Assembly (NCBI RefSeq): GCF_029893585.1
Contig: NZ_JARXYX010000018.1
Location: 1-64,000 of the forward strand
DNA length: 64,000 nucleotides
Source of the DNA: Streptomyces sp. LBL
GTDB lineage: Bacteria; Actinomycetota; Actinomycetes; Streptomycetales; Streptomycetaceae
Reading direction: 5' to 3'
Part shown: piece by piece, positions 44,040-52,194 of the stretch
Layout: every line of letters begins with the position of its first letter
Numbering within the stretch: the stretch's first letter is position 1
Translations under genes and position numbers: made by a program
Notes under the pieces: model-generated
The model's input: the letters and a program-made list of their open reading frames with translations, nothing else
Database searches by the model: none
What the model was told of the DNA's origin: nothing

Positions 44040-45536
44040 ATGACGTCGTCAAAGGCGACCTCGCCCCAGCCCCCCACACCACCACGGCCCAATCTCGCCT
44101 TCCGGGAGTTGCGCGGACAGCGCTCGCCTGCCGAGTTCGCCGCGGCGGTACGGCGGGCCGGGAACGAGATCGGCGAGCGGGTCAGCTGTGACGCGCGGTA
44201 CGTCGGCCGGGTCGAGGCCGGGGAGATCCGCTGCCCCAACTACGCATACGAACGGGTGTTCCTGCACATGTTCCCCGGCCGCACGCTCACCGACCTCGGG
44301 TTCGCGCCCCGCTCGTCCGTCCGCGGACGCCAGGCGAGCGCAGCTGAGGACGCGCCTCCTGCACACGCCTCGAACCCGGCGTGCTCGCCGGGTGAGACGC
44401 GGGGGACGGACGAGCCGTATGACACGCAGGAGACGTATGACACGCAGGAGACGCAGGACACGCAGGGTCCGTACGGGACACAGGGACCGTACGAGACGCA
44501 CGACAACTACGAGGAGAGCGACGTGCTGCGTCGCGCATTCATGACCGGCGGGGGCACCACGGTGGCCGCCGCCTCGCTGGGCCCCCTGGGGCTCGCCTTC
44601 GACGCCGCGGCCGCGGACCGCCCCCTCCGCCGGGTCGGCGGGAGCGAGGCGAGCGCGCTCGAGGAGGCCGTCCGCAGAATCCGGCATCTGGACGACCGGC
44701 ACGGCGCGGACGGTCTCTACCGGCGCGCGGCGGTTCCGCTGCGCGCTGCGTACGCGCTGCTGGACGCCGGTGTGACCCGGCAGAAGACCGCCGACCGGCT
44801 CCACTCCGGGGCCGGTGAACTGGCCATCTCGGTGGGCTGGCTGGCCCACGACTCGGGCCGCTACGACGACGCCCGCTCGCACTACGCGGAGGCCCTCGCG
44901 ACCGCCCGGGTGAGCGGCGACGACGCCCTGGAGGCGCACGCCTTCTGCAACACGGCGTTCCTCGCGCGCGACGCCGGACGGCCCCGTGAGGCGGTCCGCG
45001 CGGCCCAGGCCGCGCAACGCGTCGCCCGCCCGCTGGGCTCCGCCCGGCTGATGTCGCTGCTCGCGCTGCGCGAGGCGGGCGGCTGGGCCGGGCTGGCCGA
45101 CCGCACCGGCTGCGAACAGACGCTCGCCCGCGCACAGGCCTTCTATGAGCGAGGCCTCTCGGACGCCGACCCCGAATGGATGAGCTTCTACGGGGAGGCC
45201 GAGCTGGAGGGCCTGGAGGCACAGTGCTGGTCGGTGCTGGGCGACTGGCGGCGCGCGGCCCGGCACGCGCGCCGGGCGGCCGACCTACAGGACCCGCACT
45301 TCACCCGGAACATCGCCCTGTACACGGCGGAGCTGGCCGACGACCTCGCGCGTGGGGGCCGTCCCGACGAGGCCGCCGCGGCGGGCATGAAGGTGCTGGA
45401 CCTGCTGAACGAGGTCCAGTCGTCACGCATCCAGACGATGCTGGCGGGCACGGCGAGAGTGCTGCGGCCGCACCGGCGGGCATCGGGCGTGCCGGCGTTC
45501 CTGGAGAGGCACGGCTCACTGCCGCGTACCGCCTGA
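44040..45536 (+). CDS. XRE-type regulator with TPR-like C-terminal domain
   Basis: A 498-residue protein. The N-terminus has a divergent XRE helix-turn-helix (RRAGNEIGERVSCDARYVGR, VEAGEIRCPNYAYERVFLHM). A low-complexity Thr/Gln/Glu/Tyr repeat linker (DTQETYDTQETQDTQG) leads to a Tat-like or hydrophobic patch (RRAFMTGGGTTVAAASLGPL) and then TPR-like helices (YDDARSHYAEALATARVSGD, EAHAFCNTAFLARDAGRPRE). Streptomyces has many such proteins of unknown ligand. ATG 44040 follows agagga at good spacing. Confidence 0.82.
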   Translation: MTSSKATSPQPPTPPRPNLAFRELRGQRSPAEFAAAVRRAGNEIGERVSCDARYVGRVEAGEIRCPNYAYERVFLHMFPGRTLTDLGFAPRSSVRGRQASAAEDAPPAHASNPACSPGETRGTDEPYDTQETYDTQETQDTQGPYGTQGPYETHDNYEESDVLRRAFMTGGGTTVAAASLGPLGLAFDAAAADRPLRRVGGSEASALEEAVRRIRHLDDRHGADGLYRRAAVPLRAAYALLDAGVTRQKTADRLHSGAGELAISVGWLAHDSGRYDDARSHYAEALATARVSGDDALEAHAFCNTAFLARDAGRPREAVRAAQAAQRVARPLGSARLMSLLALREAGGWAGLADRTGCEQTLARAQAFYERGLSDADPEWMSFYGEAELEGLEAQCWSVLGDWRRAARHARRAADLQDPHFTRNIALYTAELADDLARGGRPDEAAAAGMKVLDLLNEVQSSRIQTMLAGTARVLRPHRRASGVPAFLERHGSLPRTA

Positions 45537-45558
45537 GCCGGCCACCGGGTCCGGACGG

Positions 45559-45800
45559 GTGAGCCAGGTCGTTATAGGTGAGCCAGGTCGTTACGGGTGC
45601 GTCAGATCGTCACAGGTGCCCCAGGCCGTCACAGGTGCGCCAGACCGTCACGGGTGCCCCAGGTCGCTATGGGTGCAACAGATCGTCACTGGCGTGCCGG
45701 ATCGCCACGGGTGCAACAGATCGTCACAGGTGCGCCAGGCCGTCACAGGTGCGCCAGGCCGTCACAGGTGCCCCAGGCCGTCACAGGTGTCCCAGGTCGT
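45559..45800. repeat. 19-bp minisatellite grown from the 3' end of the histidine phosphatase gene
   Basis: About thirteen tandem copies of a 19-bp unit (GTGCGCCAGGCCGTCACAG, with changes) run from 45559 to 45800. The stop codon and last codons (DLGHL) of the minus-strand phosphatase lie inside the final unit, so the array is an outward amplification of that gene's 3' end. Confidence 0.92.
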
Positions 45801-46371
45801 TCCAGCTCTCGATGGCCGGTTCGCCGTACGCCCAGCCGAGGACCGACAGCGAGGCCGGGTTCAGCCGGATGCGCGCCGCGAAGTCCAGCGGCAGGCCGAG
45901 CCAACGCGCGCCTATGGACCGCAGGATGTGCCCGTGCGCGAAGACCAGCACGTCCCGGTCGGCCTCCCGCGCCCACGCGACCACCTCGTCCGCGCGGGCC
46001 GTCACCTCGGTGGGGGACTCACCCTCCGGCACGCCGTCGCGCCAGATGAGCCAGCCGGGCCGGAGGGCCTGGATGTCCTGGGGGGTCAGGCCCTCGTAGG
46101 CGCCGTAGTCCCACTCCATGAGCGTGTCCCAGGTGCGCGCCCGCTCACCGAAGCCGGCGAGTTGGCACGTCTCCCGCGCGCGGGCCAGCGGGCTGGTGCG
46201 TATCTCGGCCCCGTCGAGGCTGTCGAACGGCGCCCGGTGCAGGCGCTCGCCGAGCAGTTCGGCGCCGCGCCTGCCCTCCTCCAGGAGGGGGAGGTCGGTC
46301 CTGCCGGTGTGCTGTCCGGACAGCGACCACTCCGTCTGTCCGTGCCGGGCCAGCAGGATGCGCGGTGCCAT
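45781..46371 (-). CDS. histidine phosphatase superfamily protein
   Basis: A 196-residue phosphoglycerate-mutase-like phosphatase. ILLARHGQTEWSLSGQHTGR has the RHG catalytic motif (Arg9, His10), IRTSPLARARETCQLAG the second Arg, and VLVFAHGHILRSIGARWLGL the C-terminal catalytic His. WDYGAYEGLTPQDIQALRPG resembles acid phosphatases of this superfamily. The substrate is unknown. The ATG at 46371 follows ccggaaagg; the longer frame is not needed. Confidence 0.88.
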   Translation of the reverse strand: MAPRILLARHGQTEWSLSGQHTGRTDLPLLEEGRRGAELLGERLHRAPFDSLDGAEIRTSPLARARETCQLAGFGERARTWDTLMEWDYGAYEGLTPQDIQALRPGWLIWRDGVPEGESPTEVTARADEVVAWAREADRDVLVFAHGHILRSIGARWLGLPLDFAARIRLNPASLSVLGWAYGEPAIESWNDLGHL

Positions 46372-46565
46372 GGGGGACCTTTCCGGATGAATGCGGAGGC
46401 GGAAAACCCTTCCATCATCCCGCACCCTGTGCAGGGGCAACCCGACGGGCGATCTCTGCGTCTTTGAGGGCCGGGGGCGATCCACGCAGGAGTGGGAACA
46501 GGCCGTAAAGTGGCCCGACGGGCCAGACATCACCGGGCACGCGAGACGAAGGGGGAGGCGATCGG

Positions 46566-47519
46566 ATGCCGCAGACCATGACACCGGGCATCGAGACAGC
46601 CCCACGCACCCGGCTGCGCTGGTGGACCGAGCTGCCACTGATCGTCCTGGTGTACGCCTGCTACTCGGCGGGCCGGCTGCTGGCGCGGGGCGACGTGAGC
46701 GGCGCCGTCGACCACGGTCTGACGATCCTGCGCATCGAGAAGTTCCTGCACATCAACGCCGAGCACCCGCTCAACCGACTGTTCACGAGCAAGGCCTGGC
46801 TGGGTGTACCGGCCGACTTCTGGTACGCGTCGCTGCACTACCTGGTCACGCCCGCCGTCCTGATCTGGGTGTTCCGGTCGCACGCCGTGCACTACCGGAT
46901 GGCCCGGACCTGGCTGATGACATCGACCTTCATCGGCCTGATCGGCTTCACCCTGCTGCCGACCTGCCCGCCCCGCCTGCTCTCCTCGGGCTACGGCTTC
47001 GTGGACACGATGGCCCAGTACAGCTCGTACGGCTGGTGGGGCGGCGAAGCCAGCGCCCCACGGGGACTTGGCGGTATGACCAACCAGTACGCCGCCTTGC
47101 CGAGCCTGCACGTGGGCTGGGCGCTGTGGTGCGGAGTGCTGCTGTGGCGTTACGGCACGACGCGTACCGCCAAAGCCGCCGCTGTCGTCTACCCGCTGGT
47201 GACGACGATCGTGGTGATGGGCACCGCGAACCACTACTTCCTGGACGCGGTCGCGGGCGCTGCCGTGATGGGCGTCGGACTGCTGCTCGCGCCGTACGTC
47301 ATACGCGCCGCGGAGTGGGCGAAGGCGCGCCTGCGGGCCCGGTTCGCGGGCGGCACGGCGGGCTCTGCCGACGCACCTGCCTCAATTGTCAGTGCCGGAT
47401 GCAAGACTTCCGCGGGTGAGCACATTCCACGGCAGCGCGATTCCCGGTTCGCAGGCGGAGCCGAGCCAAGTGCCTCCCCCACGGACACCGGGGAGAGCGC
47501 TCCGGCACCGGCTCGCTGA
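46566..47519 (+). CDS. PAP2-family membrane phosphatase/phosphotransferase
   Basis: A 317-residue integral membrane protein with about six helices. LPTCPPRLL corresponds to the first phosphatase motif, YAALPSLHVGWALWCGVLLW contains the PSLHVG motif with catalytic His, and MGTANHYFLDAVAGAAVMGV holds the His-x3-Asp motif. The spacing resembles inositolphosphotransferase-type PAP2 proteins. A long hydrophilic tail after residue 260 overlaps the next gene by 104 bp in another frame. gggggagg lies before the ATG. Confidence 0.88.
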   Translation: MPQTMTPGIETAPRTRLRWWTELPLIVLVYACYSAGRLLARGDVSGAVDHGLTILRIEKFLHINAEHPLNRLFTSKAWLGVPADFWYASLHYLVTPAVLIWVFRSHAVHYRMARTWLMTSTFIGLIGFTLLPTCPPRLLSSGYGFVDTMAQYSSYGWWGGEASAPRGLGGMTNQYAALPSLHVGWALWCGVLLWRYGTTRTAKAAAVVYPLVTTIVVMGTANHYFLDAVAGAAVMGVGLLLAPYVIRAAEWAKARLRARFAGGTAGSADAPASIVSAGCKTSAGEHIPRQRDSRFAGGAEPSASPTDTGESAPAPAR

Positions 47520-48741
47520 GCTGCGCGGTCCCGAGGTCCCGGCCAAGGCGCTGGACGCCCGCGCCCTGGCGGCGCTCGCCGCCAACCCCGGCTGCCGGCG
47601 GCGCGCGATCCTCGACGGTGCCGGGGTGAACAAGACGGCGCTGGCGAGCGCGCTGGGCGCGCCCTCCGCTTTCGGTCAGTCGCAGTTCGCCCTGACCCGG
47701 GGTAACGCGTTCGAGGCGCGGGTGAAGTCGGACGGCGGCGCGGAGCTGCTGCGGCTGGTGCACGAGAAGCTGGACCACAAGGCCCGACCGCCGTCGGACG
47801 CCGAGGTCCCCGACCTCACCGCGATCGGCCCCGAGGGCCGGACGGCGCGTACGGCCCTCGCCCTGCGCGAGGCCACCGCGGCCGGCGCCTGGACCCTGCT
47901 CGACCACCCGATGCTCGCGCTCGACGTCGCGGGCTCCCCCGCCTTCCTGGAGCCGGACGCGGTGGTCGTGCACCCGGACGGCAGCTGGACGGTCGTCGAG
48001 ATCAAGTCCTTCCCGATGCTGGACGGCTCCGCGGACCCGGCGAAGGCCGGCGCGGCGGCCCGACAGGCCGCGGTGTACGTACTGGCGCTGGAGGAAACCG
48101 CCGCCCGACTGGACCCGCCCGCGCGCGTACGCCATCACGTCCTGCTGGTCTGCCCCAGGGACTTCTCCAACCTGGCCACCGCGTCCGCCGTCGACATCCG
48201 CAAGCAGCGTGCGGTGACCGCCCGCCAGCTGACCCGCCTCACCCGCCTCGGGGACATCGCCGACGCCCTCCCCGAAGGCACCTGTTTCTCCCCCGAGCTG
48301 CCCCCCGAGAAGCTCACGGCGGCCGTCGAGGCGGTCCCGGCGACGTACGCGCCCGAGTGCCTGTCCGCCTGCGAGCTGGCCTTCCACTGCCGCGCCCGCT
48401 CCCGCTCGGCCGGTGCGGTGACCTCCCTCGGCCGTTCGGTCCGCGCCGAACTGGGCGGCCTGGCCACGGTCGAGGACGTCCTGGCGGCGGCCCGCGGCGA
48501 GGCCGGCGACCCGGACGACCCGGCAGTGGCGGCGCTCAGGAGAGCCGCGGAACTCCGGGCGGAGGCCCTCGGACAACGGGGAGGGGGCACGGCCGACGAG
48601 GGTGCACGCCACGAGGGTGCGACCCACGAGAGCACGGCCCTCGGACAGCGGGGAGCGGACACGGCCGACGAGGGTGCACGCCACGAAAGTGCAACCCGCG
48701 ACAGCACGGCCCCCGCCCAGGAGGTGACGGAGTGTCACTGA
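47416..48741 (+). CDS. Cas4/RecB-like PD-(D/E)XK nuclease with Fe-S-type cysteines
   Basis: A 441-residue predicted nuclease. FLEPDAVVVHPDGSWTVVEI K is the PD-(D/E)XK core (Asp, then ExK). One cysteine near the N-terminus (NPGCRRRAI) and three near the C-terminus (ECLSACELAFHCR) match the arrangement that holds a [4Fe-4S] cluster in Cas4 and AddB. Downstream, the C-terminal tail has imperfect Ala-Asp-Glu-Gly repeats (GTADEGARHEGATHEST). GTG 47416 is preferred; 47386 is possible. It overlaps the following gene by 10 bp, so the pair is coupled. Confidence 0.8.
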   Translation: MSTFHGSAIPGSQAEPSQVPPPRTPGRALRHRLAELRGPEVPAKALDARALAALAANPGCRRRAILDGAGVNKTALASALGAPSAFGQSQFALTRGNAFEARVKSDGGAELLRLVHEKLDHKARPPSDAEVPDLTAIGPEGRTARTALALREATAAGAWTLLDHPMLALDVAGSPAFLEPDAVVVHPDGSWTVVEIKSFPMLDGSADPAKAGAAARQAAVYVLALEETAARLDPPARVRHHVLLVCPRDFSNLATASAVDIRKQRAVTARQLTRLTRLGDIADALPEGTCFSPELPPEKLTAAVEAVPATYAPECLSACELAFHCRARSRSAGAVTSLGRSVRAELGGLATVEDVLAAARGEAGDPDDPAVAALRRAAELRAEALGQRGGGTADEGARHEGATHESTALGQRGADTADEGARHESATRDSTAPAQEVTECH

Positions 48742-50411
48742 TCTCCGCCCTCGCCCGCCTCGAAGCGGTCAGCACCGGCCGGGCCCAGCCCGCCGCGACC
48801 GTCCGGCACCGGCGGCTGTCCGACCATCCGCTGGTCTTCGTGCCGCTCACCACCGCCGGTGAGGCCGGCGCCCCGCTCGGCGCGCTGGTCGGCACCGACC
48901 GGGACGCCCCGCGGCTGATGGTCGTACCACAGCCCCGCGACCGCGACCTCAGGTTCGCGTTCCTCGCCGAACTCGCCGACCTCGTCCTGCCGTACGTCGA
49001 CACGTACGCCGAATCCGTCGAGGCCGCCGAACGCACCGAGACCGACCCGGAGACCGGCAAACGGGTCAAGGTCGAGGTGGACCTGTGCGCGGACGCCCCG
49101 CAGCTGATCGTGCCGAGCCGCGCGGGCATCGAGTTCGTACGGCTGCTCGGGCGCTCCCTGCGCTTCCGGCGTACGGCGGAACAGGACCCGGAGACCCCCT
49201 ACCCCGCGCCGCCCCGGCTGCCGTTGCTCGGCCGGTGGCTGACCCACTTCGGGGAGCGCGCCCGGGTGCCCGGCTCCTCCCTGCTGCTGGCCATGACGGA
49301 CGTGCTGGCCCGGCACTGGGCCACGGGCCAGTCCACCCTGGAGGACCAGCATCTGGGCGCGCTGCTCGCCTGGATCGACCCGCCCGAGGGGATCTCCGGC
49401 GCCGAGGCGGCCGTCGAGGCCGAACTCGGCCGGGACACGCACGGCCGGCTGGTGTGCCCGCCCGCCGGCCCGGCCACCGACCCGGCGTTCGACAACAAAC
49501 TCCTCGCCCCCGCCATCGAGCGCTACGACCATGCCCGCACCGCGCTCGCCGCAGCCGAGGACGGCCCGCAGGCCGACGACCGGCTCGGCATCCTCACCGC
49601 CGCCGAGCACGAGCTGCGCACCCTGATCGAGAGCCAGACCCGCCCCACCTGGGACGCGGTGTGGCGGGGCCTGGACCTGCTGCGGGCGCTGCCGGAGGGC
49701 GCGCACGTCGAGGAGCGGTGGACCCGCGACCGCTGGTCGTTCACCGCCCACCGCGACCGTGTCCTGGCCGGCGAGCCTCCGCAGCCGCGCCGCGACGACG
49801 CGGTCACCGCCGCGAACAAGCTCGCCGCGCGCGAACGCGAACAGGCCCGCCTGGAAGCCCAGGAGGCCCTCGACGACCCGCTGGTGATGGCGGGGCGGCG
49901 GCTGGCCGGGGAGGCGTTCGCCGGCGAGGTCACGGATGTCGTCATGGCGTACAGCGAGAGCAAGCGGCCCAGCCCCCGCCCGCTGGTGACCGTCCGCACG
50001 GACGACCGGCCACAGCTGGGCGCGCGTACGAAGGTGTACCGGTCCCTGGGCGGGAAACCGCAGGCCGCCGAGTTCGTGGGCCAGGCGTTCGCGGGCCGGG
50101 AGGCTGCGAACCCGGAGGCTGCGTGTCAGGAGGTCGCGGGCCCGGAAACGGAGGGCTCGGAGTCCGCGGGCCCGGAAGCGGAGGGCCTGCTCGTCCTCCG
50201 GATCGTCGACAAGATGGGCCGCGGCAAGGAGCCTGAGCCCGGATCGGTGCCGGAGAAGGGCGACCGGGTCTGCTTCACCCTCTTCGAGCACGAGCAGCGC
50301 GGCGGCGCGAAGCTGCCCGACCCGGAGGACACCCCGTGGACGCACGGCGGACCGCCCGGTGAGGCGACGGTTCCCGATCCCGACCCCGTGACCGAGGAGG
50401 ACACCCTTTGA
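48732..50411 (+). CDS. large conserved hypothetical protein of the nuclease-helicase operon
   Basis: A 559-residue soluble protein I do not recognise. Features: an N-terminal region with RHRRLSDHPLVFVPLTTAGE and RLMVVPQPRDRDLRFAFLAE, a central segment WLTHFGERARVPGSSLLLAM, a charged helical stretch NKLAAREREQARLEAQEALD that may be a coiled coil, and a C-terminal part with ALDDPLVMAGRRLAGEAFAG. Ala-Glu-Pro-Gly-rich repeats near residues 455-480 look like a linker. It has no nuclease or ATPase motif I can see. The GTG start has an upstream ggagg, and its coupling to the nuclease suggests a shared complex. Confidence 0.78.
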   Translation: MSLISALARLEAVSTGRAQPAATVRHRRLSDHPLVFVPLTTAGEAGAPLGALVGTDRDAPRLMVVPQPRDRDLRFAFLAELADLVLPYVDTYAESVEAAERTETDPETGKRVKVEVDLCADAPQLIVPSRAGIEFVRLLGRSLRFRRTAEQDPETPYPAPPRLPLLGRWLTHFGERARVPGSSLLLAMTDVLARHWATGQSTLEDQHLGALLAWIDPPEGISGAEAAVEAELGRDTHGRLVCPPAGPATDPAFDNKLLAPAIERYDHARTALAAAEDGPQADDRLGILTAAEHELRTLIESQTRPTWDAVWRGLDLLRALPEGAHVEERWTRDRWSFTAHRDRVLAGEPPQPRRDDAVTAANKLAAREREQARLEAQEALDDPLVMAGRRLAGEAFAGEVTDVVMAYSESKRPSPRPLVTVRTDDRPQLGARTKVYRSLGGKPQAAEFVGQAFAGREAANPEAACQEVAGPETEGSESAGPEAEGLLVLRIVDKMGRGKEPEPGSVPEKGDRVCFTLFEHEQRGGAKLPDPEDTPWTHGGPPGEATVPDPDPVTEEDTL

Positions 50412-50560
50412 ACCCTCCCCCAGCTGAATCAGGGGGATTCCTGGCTCAGGAAGCCCCACTGGTCAGCGACCAGAAAGGTCTTACTCCCTCAGCACCAGCC
50501 GGGACGGAACCTGCCCGGTTACCCGAAAGCGTCGGTGTGCGCCGACTTGTCTCTCGCTCA
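50408..50560 (-). mobile_element. IS200/IS605-family right end with omega-RNA-like sequence, no transposase
   Basis: Read on the minus strand, the segment ends GGAATCCCCC-tgattcagct-GGGGGAGGGTTCAA. A CCCCC/GGGGG hairpin followed by TTCAA is the usual right end of IS200/IS605 elements. It is preceded by a second nested hairpin (GGGGCTTCC...GGAATCCCC) and about 100 bases of structured GC-rich sequence, the place where TnpB omega-RNA is encoded. No tnpA or tnpB frame is present. Sequence just beyond TTCAA is the 3' end of the preceding gene, so a guide, if used, would match that. A hairpin at 50626-50644 (TTTCGCC/GGCGAAA) lies in the remaining spacer. Confidence 0.45.
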
Positions 50561-50709
50561 GCGCGTCGTACGTGCTTGGTTCTCGCTACGCACGGTACGC
50601 AGCTTGCCCGATCGTGTAACCGGTCTTTCGCCCTTGAGGCGAAACCCCGTCCGCTGCCCTGCTCCGCAGGGGTTCGATTCCTCCCCGGCCTGACCTCGAA
50701 GGAGACCTG

Positions 50710-52047
50710 GTGACGGCTCAGCCCTTCGATCCCGGCGCCGCGGCCTCCCGCGCCACCGAGGCGATCCTCCACGACACCCTGCACGGCACCCACCGCGGGG
50801 TCGTCGTCGACTCCCCGCCCGGCGCCGGCAAGTCCACGCTCGTCGTCCGGGCCGCGCTCGAACTCGCCGACGCCGGACGCCCGTTGATGGTGGTCGCCCA
50901 GACCAACGCCCAGGTCGACGACCTGGTGCTGCGGCTCTCCGAGAAGAGCCCCGACCTGCCGGTCGGCCGGCTGCACAGCAGCGACAGCGACCCGTACGAC
51001 AAGGCGCTCGACGACCTGCCGAACGTACGGAAGTCCTCGAAGGCGTCCGACCTCGGCGGCCTCGCGGTGGTGATCTCGACGGCCGCGAAGTGGGGGCATG
51101 TGAAGGTCGACGAGCCGTGGCGGCACGCGATCGTCGACGAGGCGTACCAGATGCGCTCCGACGCGCTGCTCGCCGTGGCCGGTCTCTTCGAGCGGGCGCT
51201 GTTCGTGGGCGACCCGGGCCAGCTGGACCCGTTCTCGATCGTCGGCGGCGAGCAGTGGGCGGGCCTGTCGTACGACCCGTCGGGCTCCGCCGTGACGACC
51301 CTGCTCGCGCACAACCCCGAGCTGCCGCAGCACCGACTGCCGGTGTCCTGGCGCCTGCCGGCGTCGGCGGCCCCACTGGTCTCGGACGCCTTCTACCCGT
51401 ACGCGCCCTTCCGCAGCGGCACCGGCCACGACGACCGCCGCCTCGCCTTCGCGGTCCCCTCGGACGGTTCGGGACCCGACCAGGTGATCGACGAGGCGGC
51501 CGTGTCGGGCTGGGGCCTGCTGGAGCTGCCCGCGCGGTACACCCCGCGCACGGATCCCGAGGCGGTGCGGGCGGTGGCGACGGTCGTACGCCGGCTGCTG
51601 GACCGGGGCGGCGCGGCCACCTCGGAGCGCTCCCCCGACCCCACACCCCTCACCGCCGACCGGATCGCGGTCGGCACCGCCCACCGGGACCAGGCAGCAG
51701 CGGTCCGCGCGGCACTGGCCGAGCTGGGCGTCACGGACGTGACGGTCGACACGGCCAACCGCCTCCAGGGCCGCGAGTACGACGTCACGGTCGTCCTCCA
51801 CCCGCTCTCCGGCCGCCCCGACGCCACCGCGTTCCACCTGGAGACCGGCCGCCTGTGCGTCCTGGCCTCCCGCCACCGGCACGCCTGCATCATGGTCTGC
51901 CGCGCGGGCGTCCCCGACCTCCTCGACGCCTACCCGTCCACCGAACCGGTCCAGCTGGGCACGGTGGTGAAGTTCCCGGACGGCTGGGAGGCCATGATGA
52001 CCACCTACGACCACCTGTCCAACCACCGGGTGACCTGGCGCCCGTGA
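50710..52047 (+). CDS. SF1 UPF1/DNA2-like helicase or ATPase
   Basis: A 445-residue superfamily 1 motor. DSPPGAGKSTLVVRAALELA is motif I (Lys41), HAIVDEAYQMRSD motif II, LFVGDPGQLDPFSIVGGEQW motif III, VSWRLPASAAPLVSDAFYP motif IV, VTVDTANRLQGREYDVTVVL motif V and VLASRHRHACIMVC motif VI. It is shorter than eukaryotic relatives and lacks an accessory nuclease domain. In other bacteria a RecB-type nuclease and an SF1 helicase of this type are fused (TM0106-like proteins), so this looks like a split version acting with the two genes upstream. An aaggaga site precedes the GTG. Confidence 0.85.
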   Translation: MTAQPFDPGAAASRATEAILHDTLHGTHRGVVVDSPPGAGKSTLVVRAALELADAGRPLMVVAQTNAQVDDLVLRLSEKSPDLPVGRLHSSDSDPYDKALDDLPNVRKSSKASDLGGLAVVISTAAKWGHVKVDEPWRHAIVDEAYQMRSDALLAVAGLFERALFVGDPGQLDPFSIVGGEQWAGLSYDPSGSAVTTLLAHNPELPQHRLPVSWRLPASAAPLVSDAFYPYAPFRSGTGHDDRRLAFAVPSDGSGPDQVIDEAAVSGWGLLELPARYTPRTDPEAVRAVATVVRRLLDRGGAATSERSPDPTPLTADRIAVGTAHRDQAAAVRAALAELGVTDVTVDTANRLQGREYDVTVVLHPLSGRPDATAFHLETGRLCVLASRHRHACIMVCRAGVPDLLDAYPSTEPVQLGTVVKFPDGWEAMMTTYDHLSNHRVTWRP

Positions 52048-52160
52048 CGCCTACGGGGCTTTGAGCGTGGCGACCCTGCGGTGGCCGGTCATGCGCAGGA
52101 CGCGTGCTTCAGCAACTCGGAGGACGTCTCGGTCGGGGCACCGCTGGGGAATGGCCTTGA

Positions 52161-52179
52161 GTCTCCAGTGACTGGAGAC
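52161..52179 (+). promoter_or_regulatory. perfect palindrome, likely MerR-type operator
   Basis: GTCTCCAGT-G-ACTGGAGAC, 19 bp, lies 16 bp before the MerR-type gene and directly after TTGA, in the spacing expected for MerR activators that twist a long -35/-10 spacer. Autoregulation is likely. Confidence 0.75.
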
Positions 52180-52194
52180 AGCAGAGTGGGGGAC

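Noticed and set aside
45559..46467. 302-codon plus-strand frame running through the 19-bp repeats
   Set aside because: It is the translation of the minisatellite and the antisense of the histidine phosphatase gene.
50590..50700. Possible class II tRNA (GGGGTTCGATTCCTCC resembles a T-arm, TTTCGCC/GGCGAAA an anticodon stem)
   Set aside because: The anticodon loop would have C at position 33, there is no acceptor stem pairing and no D-arm consensus.
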